Source: Carya illinoinensis
Lineage: Eukaryota > Streptophyta > Magnoliopsida > Fagales > Juglandaceae
DNA length: 64,000 bases
Direction: 5' to 3'
Assembly: GCF_018687715.1 (NCBI RefSeq)
Contig: NC_056765.1
Span: forward strand, 12,142,001 to 12,206,000
Both the position numbers and the translations under genes were made by a program. The notes beneath the pieces were generated by a model that was not told the DNA's origin, searched no databases, and was given only the letters and a program-made list of their open reading frames with translations. Shown one piece after another: positions 31,845 to 43,985 of the stretch; the stretch's first letter is position 1, and each line of letters starts with the position of its first letter.

Positions 31845-34800
31845 CTGAAGAACACTCTCGCAAAAATCAGATGACAGATTGTCGCACCCAACCAACTCAA
31901 CTTGCATGTTAGATTCCAAGTTTAAGCCTTGGATATCAACCAGGTTGCAGCAGCCACTAAGGTAAAGTACAGCTAACTCAGAACTCGAGGAAAATGAGAG
32001 TGTTTCCAATGATGAGCAGCCCGATGCAGATAATGTCTCTATATTTGCAGGGAGTCCCGAAATTGAGGAAAGAGACTTGTTCTGATGTAAGTACAGAGTT
32101 TCTAATTTAGAAAGGCCACTGATGCTATTTGGTAGAATACGAAAATTGTTTTCTGATAAATCCAAGCTTTGGAGGGAGGAGAATAACCCAAGATCAAGGG
32201 GAATCTTATCTTCGGACAAATTACAATCACTAAGAACTAGTTTTACCAAAGTGCCAAATCCAGAAACAGCAGAAGCTCGTAGTAAAGTTCTGGGATTCAA
32301 ACTTCTTGGTGATAACCATGATGAGAAACGTGGTAGCCAAGATCCTGAGAACTGTTCTTTGCATTCAGATAAGGATAACCCTTTCCAATTCATCAAAAAC
32401 CTCAAGGACGATGGGGGTTGCTTAATGGCAGTTCCTCCTATAAACAGCTCTTTTAAAGCCATCATATTCCCCAAATTCTCTGGTAACTTTTCAAGCTGTA
32501 AGCAGCCAGACAAATTAAGGGTTTCAAGAGATTCTAATCCGGAAATGCTTTTTGGGAGATTCCTAAGGTTCTTGCATCCTTTTAAATTCAACAAAACAAG
32601 CCCTTCAAGATATCTTACAGAGTCATGAAGCTCAATCAAGTTTATGCAACCTTCCAGTACTAGTATCTCTAGATGTGGGACACGTGAGAAGCATGGTGAT
32701 TTGCAGAGATTTTTGGAATAGCTGAGATTAAGGACTTTCAACTTGTTAAATACCTGGATTATGTATATAAAAACTGAGATTTTTGGAATAGCCAAGACTT
32801 CTGGTGTGTGTGAACAAAAAGATTTAGTGCTTCTGATTACTAACATCAAAAGAGGAATATAAGGTACAGTAAAATTCGTTACCCTGTTCTCATTCCAGAC
32901 TTCTTTAAAATTACTATGCTGCAAGTCAAGCACAACAAGGTTCTCTAGATGAAAGTTTTGCGGTAGAATTTTCAATGGGCACTTATGCCAACATAGCCAT
33001 CTTAGCTCTTTGGAAAGAAGCTCAAAGCGTCCAGTGAGATGCACATTATTGATCTGGAGCAACCTCAAATTCTTCATCTTCGCAAATGCATCGGTTTTCA
33101 GATGTATGTCCACAAGTGAGGGTGGATTTAGCACAAGACCCTCCACTACATCAGATCCCTAGCAAAATATGAAGTTGGATTAGCAACACATTCCTCCTCT
33201 TTCTAACGCTAGAACATACTTGAATTGGAGTAGGCCTAGATATTCTGTTCATAACTTAACAAACAAACACTTGAGAGATTTAGATATGAATAGAATTCTT
33301 TAAAACGTGACTGAATAATTTTTAATATTGCAAGATGAGCTTTCAACTATCTCTAGAGAAGTTTTGGATTAAATGACATTTAGTTAAAATATGTTCACAC
33401 AATGATGCATGAAAGCTGACAAGATAGAACTCTTATGCAAGCCAAGAGATAATTTATATCACATCTCTATATATATGTGCACATGGTTATGCATAAATAT
33501 AAATGTCTTACCATATGTTCACTGTGTAGTACATTTAACACGTCCTCGTAAAACCACAACCTACTACGTCTTCCTGGATCTTTATGTGAACTTTCACGAA
33601 CAATCTCCCTTCCTATATCTCGAATCAAATCATGCATCCTCAGCCTATTATGGAGATCTATTATTACAACAGACCTCCGAACAAGATTACTAATACCAAT
33701 ATCCGGAAAAAAACTACAACCATGGAGAATTTTGGTAACATATTCTACATCCATCCCTACAAAGAAGCATGCAATATCAAGGAATATGTCCATTGTTGCC
33801 TCATCTAATGAATCAAAGCTTACTTGAAGTACTTTTTGAATATCGTGGTCAGGCATTTTTTGTAATTTTTCCATTGTGCTTTTCCATTCAATAATGCTTT
33901 TTCCCACAAGAAATGAACCCAAAACTTTAAGAGCTAATGGATGCCCTCCAGTATAATTCACTACACTAATGGACAGCTCATGGTAATCTTCCATTGGATG
34001 GGGCATCTTGAAGGCATGCCAGCAAAAAAGTTCAAGAGAGTCTGTGCAAGTCAATACTTCCACTTTATATTTTTCATATTTTCCTAATTGCTTTAGCAAA
34101 TGTTCATCTTTGGTTGTTGCAATGATTCTACTTCCAGCACCAAACCAGTCAGTGTTTCCAGCTAATGCATGTAGTTGATCCACATGATCCACGTCATCAA
34201 GAACAACAAGAACTTTTTTCCTAGCAAGGAGTTTCTTAATCAAATAGATTCCTCTATCAACATTTTCCAATGGCAAATCTCTGTTTTTCAAGATATCAAT
34301 AAGAAGATTCTTTTGTACCTTGACTAAACCATCAGACTGTCTTGAAGTTTCTTTGATGTCTCGGAGAAAACTACTTCCTTCAAATCCATCACTTACTTGG
34401 TTATAAACAGCTTTTGCTATGACTGTTTTACCTATTCCACTCATCCCATGGATGCTAACAATGCGAACATCATTTTTTTCCAGATGTAATAAGGCTTTGA
34501 TCTCCACAACACGAAAATCTATTCCTATCGGGTGTTTGGCCACATTCAAGCGATTAGGGTGTAATTGATGCAAAATTTCTTTGATGATCTTATCGATGAA
34601 CTTTGCTTCATACCTGCAGATTACAATTCAAATGGAAAATAAGACAGTAAGTCATTCTAAGCAATTAAGTTATCAAAGTTATTGAGAATATAAATAATAT
34701 TTATTTATGTATAAGTTCTTGTCATACATCACACATGGTCGACCGACCAAACTCATCACACTTGCTAAGATTTTGCAGCACGTAAAGTTTAAAATTGGAG

Positions 34801-36366
34801 ATACAGACACATAGATCGACGCCTATATCTGTGATTCAGCAAACAACCCAGTGAACGTAAAGAAAATAGAGAATTAAAGGAAATAGAATCTTAGGGACTT
34901 GGTAGGGCTTTCTTGTTTTTGTTTGCTTGTTGTTAAGATGAAGAACAATAAATTTCATTAAGATGGTAAAAAATAAAGGGGGGTAGATATATGCCTTTGG
35001 TTGAATGGTCTCTCCATTATGAAATTGTTGTGTCAAAAACAACTCTTTTGAAGCACCATTTCAACATTCCTTTTAGCTTGTGCCCTCATAATTGATAAAA
35101 AAGTGTGTGCATGTATATAAATCATAAGAGGGCTGCTAGAGACACAAAGGAATCCCACAAAGGGATCCTACACATTGATGTGATACACTGACCATGCATG
35201 CTGTGACCACCCTGTGTGTCTCCACTCTGCGACCAGTGCTGCGACCACCCCAGCCACACGAGTGCTCCCACCCCAGCCACGCCGCGACCACCTTGGACGC
35301 CGGCTACGCAAGCCGTGACCACCCTTGCCACGCAACCACAACCACACTGCAACCAGCCACAGTGCAGATAATGTGCAAGGCAAGCCACGACCCCACCCCG
35401 GTTGTGAGCTCCCATGTCCTAGCCGACGGTGCCGCTTGGACCACCGGCGGCTTCTGTCCACCATGAGGTGGTCCCCAACTACCATGGCTGGTGCAAGGAG
35501 GGGGAAGAGAGAATCACGGGGGAGGAGGGTAGTGGAAAGGCGTGGGGAGGGACAAAAAAAAAAAAAATATATGGCAGAGTGTTTGGAATCCCTTTGTGTG
35601 AATCCTTTGTGTCTATAGTGTTTTCTAAATAATAAATATATATATCTATATGTATGTGTACACAAACACACATATATGTAAAAGAATATTTCAGAATTCT
35701 TGGATTATAAGGTATGTGTCCGTCCAAACAGCACAAACACGACCAAGTTAAGCCCAACATGAAGCATGCTGTAAAAATTTGAAATTGTTTTTGTAGATGA
35801 AAATCTAGATTAATTTTGAATGCTTATATGATTTAGATTAAAAAAATAGTATAATACCCGTTGGAAATACTCTCGAGATCCCAGCCGGAACAGTTTGCAG
35901 CTTCAGTAAGAGCTGCTCTCCACCTTTTTACCCTCATCATGTCCTTCTGAAACCGCTCTTCATGCCGTGCAAATGATTCGGCAAAATTTCCAGTCTGGTT
36001 TCGAACATCTGAAGGGCTCACATGATAAAATACTGGAAAAAGAGTGTGGCTTTTCGTATTCTTGCAATGCACGATTTCTGCAAGCTCTTCAAGACACCAC
36101 TTAGAAGAAGCATAGCCTTGGGAAAAGACAACAATGGAAATCCTTGATCCACGGATCGCATTGAGTAGTTCGGTAGAGATGTTTTCCCCTCTTCGAAGCG
36201 CATCGTCATCTCGGAAGGTATCAATTCCGACTCTCACCAAAGCGGAGTAGAGGTGATCGACGAAACTCTTGCGAGTGTCTTCACCTCTGAAACTTAGGAA
36301 GATGTCATAATCCCACTGATCATCAGAACTGTGTTCCAAAGATGATGGAAGGGTTGGAGTAACCAT
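31077..36366 (-). CDS. TIR-NBS-LRR (TNL) immune receptor, five exons, about 1161 aa
   Basis: This is an intracellular receptor of the TNL class; such proteins sense pathogen effectors and signal through TIR NADase activity and EDS1. Proposed exons: 36366-35858, 34613-33512, 33158-32883, 32753-31845, 31766-31077. All junctions are GT-AG and keep frame. Exon 1 is the TIR domain (YDIFLSFRGEDTRKSFVDHL; catalytic Glu region SSKWCLEELAEI). Exon 2 is the NB-ARC: P-loop GMSGIGKT, kinase-2 VLVVLDDVD, RNBS-B GSRIIATTKDE, GHPLAL, MHD motif RMHDLIRDIGREIV. Exon 3 is the NL linker and first LRRs (LRWLCWHKCPLKILP). Exon 4 is the LRRs. Exon 5 is the post-LRR (C-JID-like) domain (EIPNWFSNQEMGSSISF) and a shortened acidic 11-residue repeat tail. 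The ATG at 36366 gives a short Ser-rich lead into the TIR domain. Introns 3 and 4 are stopless and divisible by three. Exons are inferred from motifs, not transcripts. Confidence 0.9.
31805..31842. repeat. (GA)n microsatellite in TNL intron 4
   Basis: There are nineteen GA units, read as (CT)n on the coding strand. It begins one base after the proposed donor GT (31844-31843) and fills about half of a 78-nt intron. Truncated TNL copy 2 has a shorter GA run at the same place (about 28068-28079). Confidence 0.92.
34614..35857 (-). other. TNL intron 1 (TIR to NB-ARC)
   Basis: This is a 1.24-kb intron with donor GTATTA and acceptor CTGCAG. It contains the TIR-flanked element at 35134-35620. Apart from that it is AT-rich and has no coding signal. 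Confidence 0.85.
35134..35620. mobile_element. 487-bp terminal-inverted-repeat element in TNL intron 1
   Basis: The left end 'agagacacaaaggaatccc' (about 35138) and the reverse complement of the right end ('atagacacaaaggattcac', ending about 35618) form inverted repeats of about 30 bp, followed on both sides by 'acaaaggga'. The right end read inward begins CACTATAGACACAAAGG, a CACTA-like start; the left is a diverged 'ctgctagagaca'. The interior is GC-rich with repeated 'cgaccacc' words. ORFs here are compositional artefacts. No clear target duplication was found. Confidence 0.65.
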
Positions 36367-36620
36367 GAAACGAAGGTGTTTCTTGGGATTGAGATTGATT
36401 GGACTGGAAAAGAGACAAAACTTGTGAGTTAACAAACGGGATATAGAGAGGTTCTCACTTCTCAGAATCAGAGAGAGAGAACGAAGAGCTTAGACAGGGA
36501 GAGAGGTTGTCTGCAATCTTGTGACTTTTGAAGCCTTCGTGCGTTGACAATTCCATGTGGTGCTCAGTCAATTGCAATGCTGAGCGAGGAGGGTATGTTG
36601 CATCGATCCCAGCCGTCCAT
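36367..36620 (-). promoter_or_regulatory. Probable TNL 5' UTR and promoter region
   Basis: Upstream of the TNL start codon the minus strand carries CT-rich sequence ('ctctctctctgattctgag', about 36460-36480), common in plant 5' UTRs. I did not identify a confident TATA box. The limits are nominal. Confidence 0.35.
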
Positions 36621-39600
36621 TTTTCGTCAACGAAGTGGCTGCCATGGTAGCTTACCTTCCTCGACAGACAGCTTCGTTATATAAATTTAAAATAATGCAA
36701 ATTGCGTTATCCCGTGTAATTTTGGTTTTCTCGCTTTCACACACATTCACACCCGTTCAGTGTTTGTCTATACTCCAAAGTGAATGGATTTTGAAGCCAT
36801 CTAAATTACGTGCTTTTGGATGCAGATGGAGCAGATTTTCTAATTCACAGTCCAAAGCTTTCTTTTTGGGTGGGTACCCAGAAGGACGTTCAAGCAATCA
36901 AAGAATATCTGCCAACATTCTTCGAAAAGTACGTTCTCCAGCCAGCAATGGCGGAACTACATGCATCTAAGAAAATATAGAAAATTTTATGAAAAATCAA
37001 TATATGCTTTAGTTTTTAATCATAATTTTATAAATGTAGAAAATGACCCTCCAAAAAACAGCCTGAGGTTTGAATTTATTTGTGTTACAAGCATCGTGTG
37101 CTGATGTTATTAAACTCTGTCGCTTTGCTTTTGTTGACTATTATAATCATGCACGTACTGCGTATTTCTGTTTAAATATCAGTGATGAAAATAGCTAATA
37201 AATCTTACTTCCAAACCACACCATCTTGCATAGAAATCATTACTATTACCTGAACATTTAGCTACCAAATTCCATTTGCCCTCACCATGATGAGAAATGT
37301 AGTGAACGAGCATTTTCTTCAAGAGTCCCCTATTCGAAGCTCACTGTCATCTTCACTGGAACTAAAACTCTTACTAAAAACCTCACTTTTTTTCCTAAAT
37401 TTTACTCATTTTTAAAAAATCGCATACATCTCATTCCCTATCATTTCTCTATTCTATTAAAATAATATTTCTTTATTCTTTCTTTATTATTTTTTTCTCT
37501 CACTTCTATTTACAAACTTAACTACTCAATATTTTTTCTTATATTTTGAACTATTACTCTAGTGAATATTTTAAACAAAAATTTAAATTATTTTTTTGTG
37601 AATATGATAATATTTTTAAATTAATTTTTTTATATTTTCGTAATTAATTAAATTATTTTTAAAATTATTATTTAAAACTATAATAAATATGAGTATGAGA
37701 GAAAGTGTAAATGATTGGAAAAATATTTATTTTATATATTAGAATAAAATATTGATAAAAAATGATTTAGAAGATGAACAATGAGTTCCCATATTATCCC
37801 CTAAATCTTTTCCCTAAAATAGGGATCCGAATATAGAGGTATTTTGATCAAAACTCTATAATAAATCTCAAATTATGGAGAATCCGGTACTTTGGGGCAC
37901 CGGATGTAAATACTCTTACTACAAGAAGACATGGGGATTCTTATTAACAAAAAAGTCCCCCAAAACCATATATTATTTGTATATTATAATAAGGATGGCC
38001 TTGGTGTCTTGAAGCTAAACTGATGCAAATCACAGCCAAACTCAATATTTACACGTTTTCAAGTACTTCTATGTATACTCTTTCTTTCTTTTCTTTTTTT
38101 TTTTTAAAATAATATTATTATTTTTTGAGGTTGGGGGTAATCACCAACTCAAAAGAAGTTTCTGAGAATAAATTCGTAGGTGATTTTCATTCACTTTCCA
38201 TGAGGCCCCAAAAGAAAATAGTAGACAATAAATACAAGCTGGTTGGTCATCAATTACTTAGTCTCTAATTAACACGTTCTCAATCAGAATTTCAGAATGA
38301 CTATTTCTCCATATTAATCACTCTAGGAACTCAAGTAGGAAATAAACATTACTGAGGTCCTCACCTATATTATTTCTCAGTCAAAGAGGAAGACCCAAAT
38401 GCATTTTTCCTTTTCACCATCACTAAATTTAAGCAACTGAAATTATTGATGATATTACAATTGATTGGAAAATGTGTGGACAAGACTGGTGAAGAAAGCT
38501 AAATTCTTTTTTAGAAATTTAATAATACTTGCATATTTCTGTTTACATATTAATCTTTGATTCAAAATTTTGACATCAAACATGTTATTGCTTATTTATG
38601 TATAATCAGATATTACCACACTGCAAATATTAAGATAAGATGAGAGTTTTTAACTATCCAAACTAGGCCTTAGAGTCTCATGTAATTGCTAATTTTATTC
38701 ATGTATCATCTACTTCTCGCCAATCTTAAAATATCTATTTTAGAACATGTTCCATTTTGTGATATATGGAATAGGTAAAACATCCTCACTTTCAATATTC
38801 ATATTGGATTATCCATTTATTCTTTATATAATAATAAAATAATATTAATTTAATTTTAAAAATTTTTTAAATTATATAATTTTACTATATTATACTATTC
38901 TACCAATTATATTTTTTTATTATGGTCCTTAAAAATTATTACAACCAAATCACGGTAGAAAGTGAAAAAAAAAAAAATTATTCCTTTTGATCATGTTACA
39001 ATAATTATCAAATTTGACTAATAGTACTAATTTACTGCAATAAAAAGTTAACCCCTTTTACTATCCATTTGCGTATCATTTATCTTTAAGATAATAAGAT
39101 ATCCTTATATCGAAATATTTTAAATAATTTTTTATGAATAGATGGGGAGTAATAAAGAAGCAAATATCATACCTTTACGACCGGTTACACCCATTTACTA
39201 CTCACGTGGCTTTCTTTATTTATTTATTTTTTCCACCTTTTAGAGCATCCATAATGGAGTATGCATATAAAACTTATCCCTATATTTTTTAGAATATTTT
39301 AAGGTTTTGGCCCAAAACTTATCCACATCCCAATTCCTATTTTACGAAAATATTTTATAGTCTGTACAGAAGTTTCCCATGGGGAATGATTGTACATTTC
39401 CATCATTCCAAAGCCCCAACAAAATCCACTTCTGTCTCGTGTATTCTTTTCTCTTACTAGGATAAACCGTTGGCTCCTCCCTTGCAACGCTCCGCCATAA
39501 ATTACAGATCTCCATCAACAATTCCTATAAGTAAAAATCTCTATCGTTATTTTATCTTTTCACTCATTTTCTTTTTTTTTTTATTTTTCTTTTCTCTCTC

Positions 39601-39650
39601 CTTCTCTATTTCTCTTTGCCCTCAATTCTATGAGAGATCTTTACCTACAA
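36621..39650. other. AT-rich spacer, no gene recognised
   Basis: No supported gene. 38640-38780 is a third copy of the TNL-flank sequence also at 22690-22810 ('ttagagtctcatgtaattgct', 'cttaaaatatctattttag'). 36840-36960 shares 'aaggacgttcaagcaa' and 'cgttctcca' with 41104-41350, suggesting an old duplication of the region upstream of the TNL. Confidence 0.55.
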
Positions 39651-39654
39651 CTCT

Positions 39655-39930
39655 ATAATATTATAGTGATAATATATTGTAGTACATTATAATATATAAT
39701 ATAATGATATATTATAATATATTATTATATATTATAATATATAGTAATATAGTCGTAGTATAATTATTAATATGCACTATATAATATTAGTATAACTATT
39801 AATATAATAAATAAAATAATATAAAATTTTAAAATTTAATATTATATTAATTAATAATTTATTATATAATACAAAATTATTTTATATATAGTTATATGTT
39901 ATATATTAATATTATATACAATATAAAAAA
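39655..39930. repeat. AT palindrome cluster
   Basis: About 275 bp are nearly pure 'tataatatatta' permutations with many overlapping inverted repeats (for example 'atattataatatattattatatattataatatat'). This could extrude cruciforms. No coding signal. Confidence 0.75.
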
Positions 39931-39950
39931 TTAAAATATATATATAAATC

Positions 39951-40202
39951 GGTCTAGTCTGGTTTTAGAAAAAGAAAAATTTGAAATCGGACCAATTTTG
40001 ATCGGTTTTAAGAAAACTAAAACCGGTACCAAACCGAACTAACTTTAGGATCGGACCGATGCCACCGGTTTGGTCCGGTCCAGTCCAGTTTTAAAAAAAG
40101 AAAAATTAGAACCGAACCGATTTTGACCGGTTTTAAGAAAACTAAAACCGGTACCAGATCGAACTAACCTCAGGACCGGACCGATGCCACCGGTTTGGTC
40201 CA
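39951..40202. repeat. 126-bp tandem repeat, two units, rich in ACCGG words
   Basis: Unit 1 is 39951-40076 and unit 2 is 40077-40202. Each has 'gttttaagaaaactaaaacc', 'ggtacca' and 'gatgccaccggtttggtcc'. Units differ by scattered substitutions. The 'accggtttggtccggtcc' style is common in non-autonomous hAT-type elements, but no ends were found. Confidence 0.85.
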
Positions 40203-40379
40203 TCCAGTCCGATTTACCGGTTTATCGATTTTTTTTTATACCCCTACTCACACTCATACATAAAATTCATTCAAATATCTAATTTATTATTATTCACAAA
40301 TAAACTCAAATATTCTAAAATCTTCTTAACCTCCAAACCAGCATAGATTTTTTCTTCATTTTTAGAGCTATCCGAAAGG

Positions 40380-41103
40380 TAGGGGTGGGCAGCGGGGGCC
40401 CGCCCCCCGCTACCCCGCCCCCGTCCGCCCCGCCTCCGCATGGGCAGACGGGGTACCCCGCACCGCACATGCCGGGGCGGGGGGTGCGCAGGGCTCAACC
40501 CCACCCCGCTTTTCCCCCGCCCCGCATTTTATATTTATATTTATAAATATATATTTTTTATATTTATAAATATATATTTTTATTTTACAAATTGTATATA
40601 TATATATATATATAATATATTACAATTTGTTAAACTTGTTCACAAAAAACAGTAAGTCCCACATTGCTCAAATAAAACTCTTGTATGGCCTTAGAGTTCT
40701 ATATAAATGAGGCCTAGGGTGCCCATGGCATATGCAAGCTTGTAATGAACAAGTCTAACTCTCTTGTGATTCTTGTGAACAAGTTTAACAAATTTAAAAA
40801 TTAGTAACATAATTTTTATGTTATTAGTTTTTAAATTATTATTATATATATAAATTTTAATTTAAGATTTAATTATATAATAATTTGGGTCTAAAAATAA
40901 TATTTTTAGACACAAAAAAATTTTTTAAACCTATTGAAATATGAGATTTTTGAAGTCCCGCCCCGCCCGGCACCGGAGCGGGGGGCCCCGCCCCCGCCTC
41001 ATGGGGGCGGGGTGCAGGATGAAATATTCATCCCCCGCATCATGCGGGGGCGGGGTGCGGGGAAGGGGTGCACCCGCCCCGCATGATGCGGGTAGCACCC
41101 CTA
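40380..41103. mobile_element. GC-rich non-autonomous hAT-type element A (724 bp), perfect 8-bp TSD
   Basis: The ends are TAGGGGTGGGCAGCGGGG and, reverse-complemented, TAGGGGTGCTACCCGC. They are flanked by CCGAAAGG at 40372-40379 and 41104-41111. An 8-bp duplication with short TA(G/C)GGG ends is the hAT signature. Both termini (about 120-160 bp) are extremely GC-rich with nested palindromes such as 'gcatgatgcggg' and 'cccgcatcatgcggggg'. The middle is ordinary AT-rich DNA. No transposase. Confidence 0.92.
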
Positions 41104-41111
41104 CCGAAAGG

Positions 41112-42122
41112 ACGTTCAAGCAACAAAACATATATCATCAACCGGCATTTTCTTGGTAGAAATGGTTTGGACAAATTTTAAATAGATAAATATTTCACAC
41201 ATTTTTATTAAAAAAATAGACCCTATTTTGAAAAAGTGAAAAAAGAAATTATAAAAGATTTGCATGAAACTTATCTATTTAAAATTTATATCTAACATTA
41301 CTCCTATCTTCTAATGCCAATACGTACAAAGTTCGTTCTCCAATCAGATAAAATGGTGGTAGCTATCCTCGATGATCTGGCATATCATATAAAGCCACAT
41401 CGATTTATAAAAAATTTAATTTATTTTTATAAAATCTATTTAGAGACATAATAGTTCTTTAAAAAAAAAATGTTGTATCCTTATCAATTTTCCCTCGTCA
41501 ATGGTCAAGGACTCGTTAATGGCAGTTATCTATCGTTGGTTAGCTTACTCATCTCTGTTCGACAAGAAAAATAATTTACATGCAATATTTTCATAATATT
41601 TTACAAAATTATATTTTTAATTAAAAATATTTTTATAAAAGATTTTTAAAAAGTAATATTATTTTATAAAAATATTCCATTTTCTAATATTAGGGTAAAA
41701 TATATTGTGAAAATGTATTGGGTATATCATTGCACTATAACCGCCGCCCACGATAGTTATTAAACACCTATTACGATATAAAAATTTTAAAACGAAGCAC
41801 TTATGTTTATGGTGATATTTTAAATTAATCCCTTTGTCTAGGTCTCTAAATTGGTTTTGTCCAGTTCGGTGATGGGCCCTTAATTTTCTCTGGACCGAAC
41901 ATTCATAGAAATCAAATCAGATCAGTAACCATCGGTCTAGTCCAGCCAATCCATTTGGTCTAACTTAATTATTTTATAATTTTTTAAATATTTTGTTCAA
42001 ATTAATTAATTAAAAATTTTATTTAAATTATTAAATTAAAATTAAGTAAATTATTAATATGGATTATGTACCTAATTTATTAAAAGAATATTTTATTATA
42101 ATTATATTTATAATATTGATAA
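41112..42122. other. AT-rich spacer
   Basis: No gene. The first part may be a relic of sequence upstream of a TNL gene (similar words to 36600-36960). 41860-41960 has a 'ccggtctagtccagcc'-type stretch resembling 39951-40202. Confidence 0.5.
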
Positions 42123-42139
42123 TTACTACATACTAACTT

Positions 42140-43822
42140 TTTTTTTTTTTTTAAATTGACTTCAATTCATTACTGAATGAAAGAAGTTACAGCTGTGACC
42201 AATAATCACGGGTAACAAGTCCCGATTACAAGCCAACTACCCATCAGTTGTACGCTCCCCCGTACACAATTTTCATTACGCCGGACTATGTCTAAAACTT
42301 TTAAGCTCTCCAATGATGACACCATACTGAGATGCAAGACTCTGATAAACAGAAATGTCCATCTTGGCTCGTCTGCGAGAAAAACAACACAAATAATCCT
42401 CATCCTTTAAAAGAGAAGAGGAACTATCTTACCTTCACCCTCTGTAAGAGGAGATGACTCACAAACTCCATCCTCAAAAGAGGAGAGGTACTTGCCTATT
42501 TCAACAAAATTAAAAACTAAAATAAAAGCAACCATAACAGACACTGAAAAAACAAAAACTATTAAGACACTATGCTGTATGCCCCTTTCTGCACACAGAT
42601 CTGTCAGCTACATCACGCACAAGTAGCCTGCACCACGCCGTTCCTGCACAATGAATCCTGACAACTAGCGAACCGAAACTGAGCCACCACCTGCACAAGG
42701 GTTTCTCAAACAGTCGCCAGCTTCATCCCCGTCACCGTCGCCAGCCTTACACCACCAAAACCATCCTTACACCACTTCGACTAGACTAAACGGAAATAGA
42801 GACGAAACCAATCGAGCCGCCGAGAGGCTTATTCCGGACACCCAAACCAAAAACCATATCTAGCAGATCTAAACAACCAAAACGAAAACAAAGATTTCTG
42901 TTGCAGATCTAAACAACCAAAATGAAAACGATTTCCAGCCATCATCCTAAGGAGTGACAGCCATGAGTTACACCCGGACTCCACCCCAAAACCCCTTTAA
43001 AACCTCCATGCAGCTCGGCATACAACCCGAAAAAACACTCTCTGTTTTCCATGGTTAAAACAGAGATCCTATACCCCGCGGGAAACACCCCAAACCAACA
43101 TGTAAAAATTCATCTCCAGGAGCAAATCACCCGAATCAACAGACACCGACATCCAAACAGAGATCTCCAAAAACCAGAAAGAAACAAACCGAAAGCAGAA
43201 AAGTAGAAAAAAAAAATCAACCACCGTTTGACTGCGTGAAGCCATCCGCCGTGAGCTACGCCCGAGATCCACCCCAGAGAAGCTTTATCCCCTCCATGCA
43301 TCTCGGGATGCGTCCCCAAAAATCCTCTGTTTTCCATGGAAAGACAGAGTTCTATACCTCATAGACAAGCACCCCAGCCAGCATGTTAAATCCATCTCCA
43401 TGAGGAAGCTCCATGACCAGCCCACGCCTCAAACCTCAAAACCGTCCCCCTCAAAAGACCAAAAACAACCGATCAAGAACACCTGCCATTCGGAGCCGAA
43501 AACCTTCACCTCCACCATGGAATCTATCTCCGCCCAGCCGGGTGATTTGTTAAGGAAAAGGACTCGACAACAAACGGCTGGTCATCAGTCTCTCAATGGA
43601 CATCAACGCAGCCAAACAGCTTTTATTCTCAGAGGAAAGTGTTAACTCAAAACAGAAAATGAAAACGATGGAGGAGGGAGGGAGGAGCCGAAGCTCCACC
43701 TCCCTCAAACGGCTTTCCCTGAACTTTTCTAGAGAGAAGAGAGAGTTTCTCTCACTAGGGTTTTCATCTAAGGTGAAGGGTTTTGGAGTTTAATTTGGAA
43801 ACGCAGATCAAAGAATCAATTG
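42140..43822 (-). mobile_element. Complete non-autonomous retroposon A (1.68 kb) with 17-bp TSD
   Basis: The minus strand starts at 43822 and ends in a poly(A) tail (poly(T) on the plus strand, 42138-42152). The 17-bp sequence TTACTACATACTAACTT is duplicated perfectly at 42123-42139 and 43823-43839. This is the signature of target-primed reverse transcription by LINE machinery. The 5' end carries 'aaaccctagtgagagaaactctc' and the 'ggaggtggagcttcggctcc' block also seen at 88-125. The interior has a diverged internal duplication of about 290 bp (42930-43215 and 43220-43500). I see no reverse transcriptase, so it depends on another element for movement. Confidence 0.88.
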
Positions 43823-43985
43823 TTACTACATACTAACTTAGATTTTACTTTTTAGTATACATAATTATTATTAATGTCATACATTCTATGCATGGTTAAT
43901 AAATATCAAATAACGATTGCCATTCTGACGATTAGGGTTTTAGAGGGAGAGGCTCTCACCTCTCTCCAGAGTCCTAAAACAGAAA

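Noticed and set aside
31077..33146. One continuous 689-codon LRR exon
   Set aside because: The reading includes two segments (32882-32754 and 31844-31767) bounded by GT...AG, with non-LRR composition and normal TNL sequence on either side. They are better taken as short stopless introns.
35168..35671. 167-codon minus and 97-codon plus ORFs
   Set aside because: They sit inside TNL intron 1 within the TIR-flanked GC-rich element; no homology signal, both strands open.
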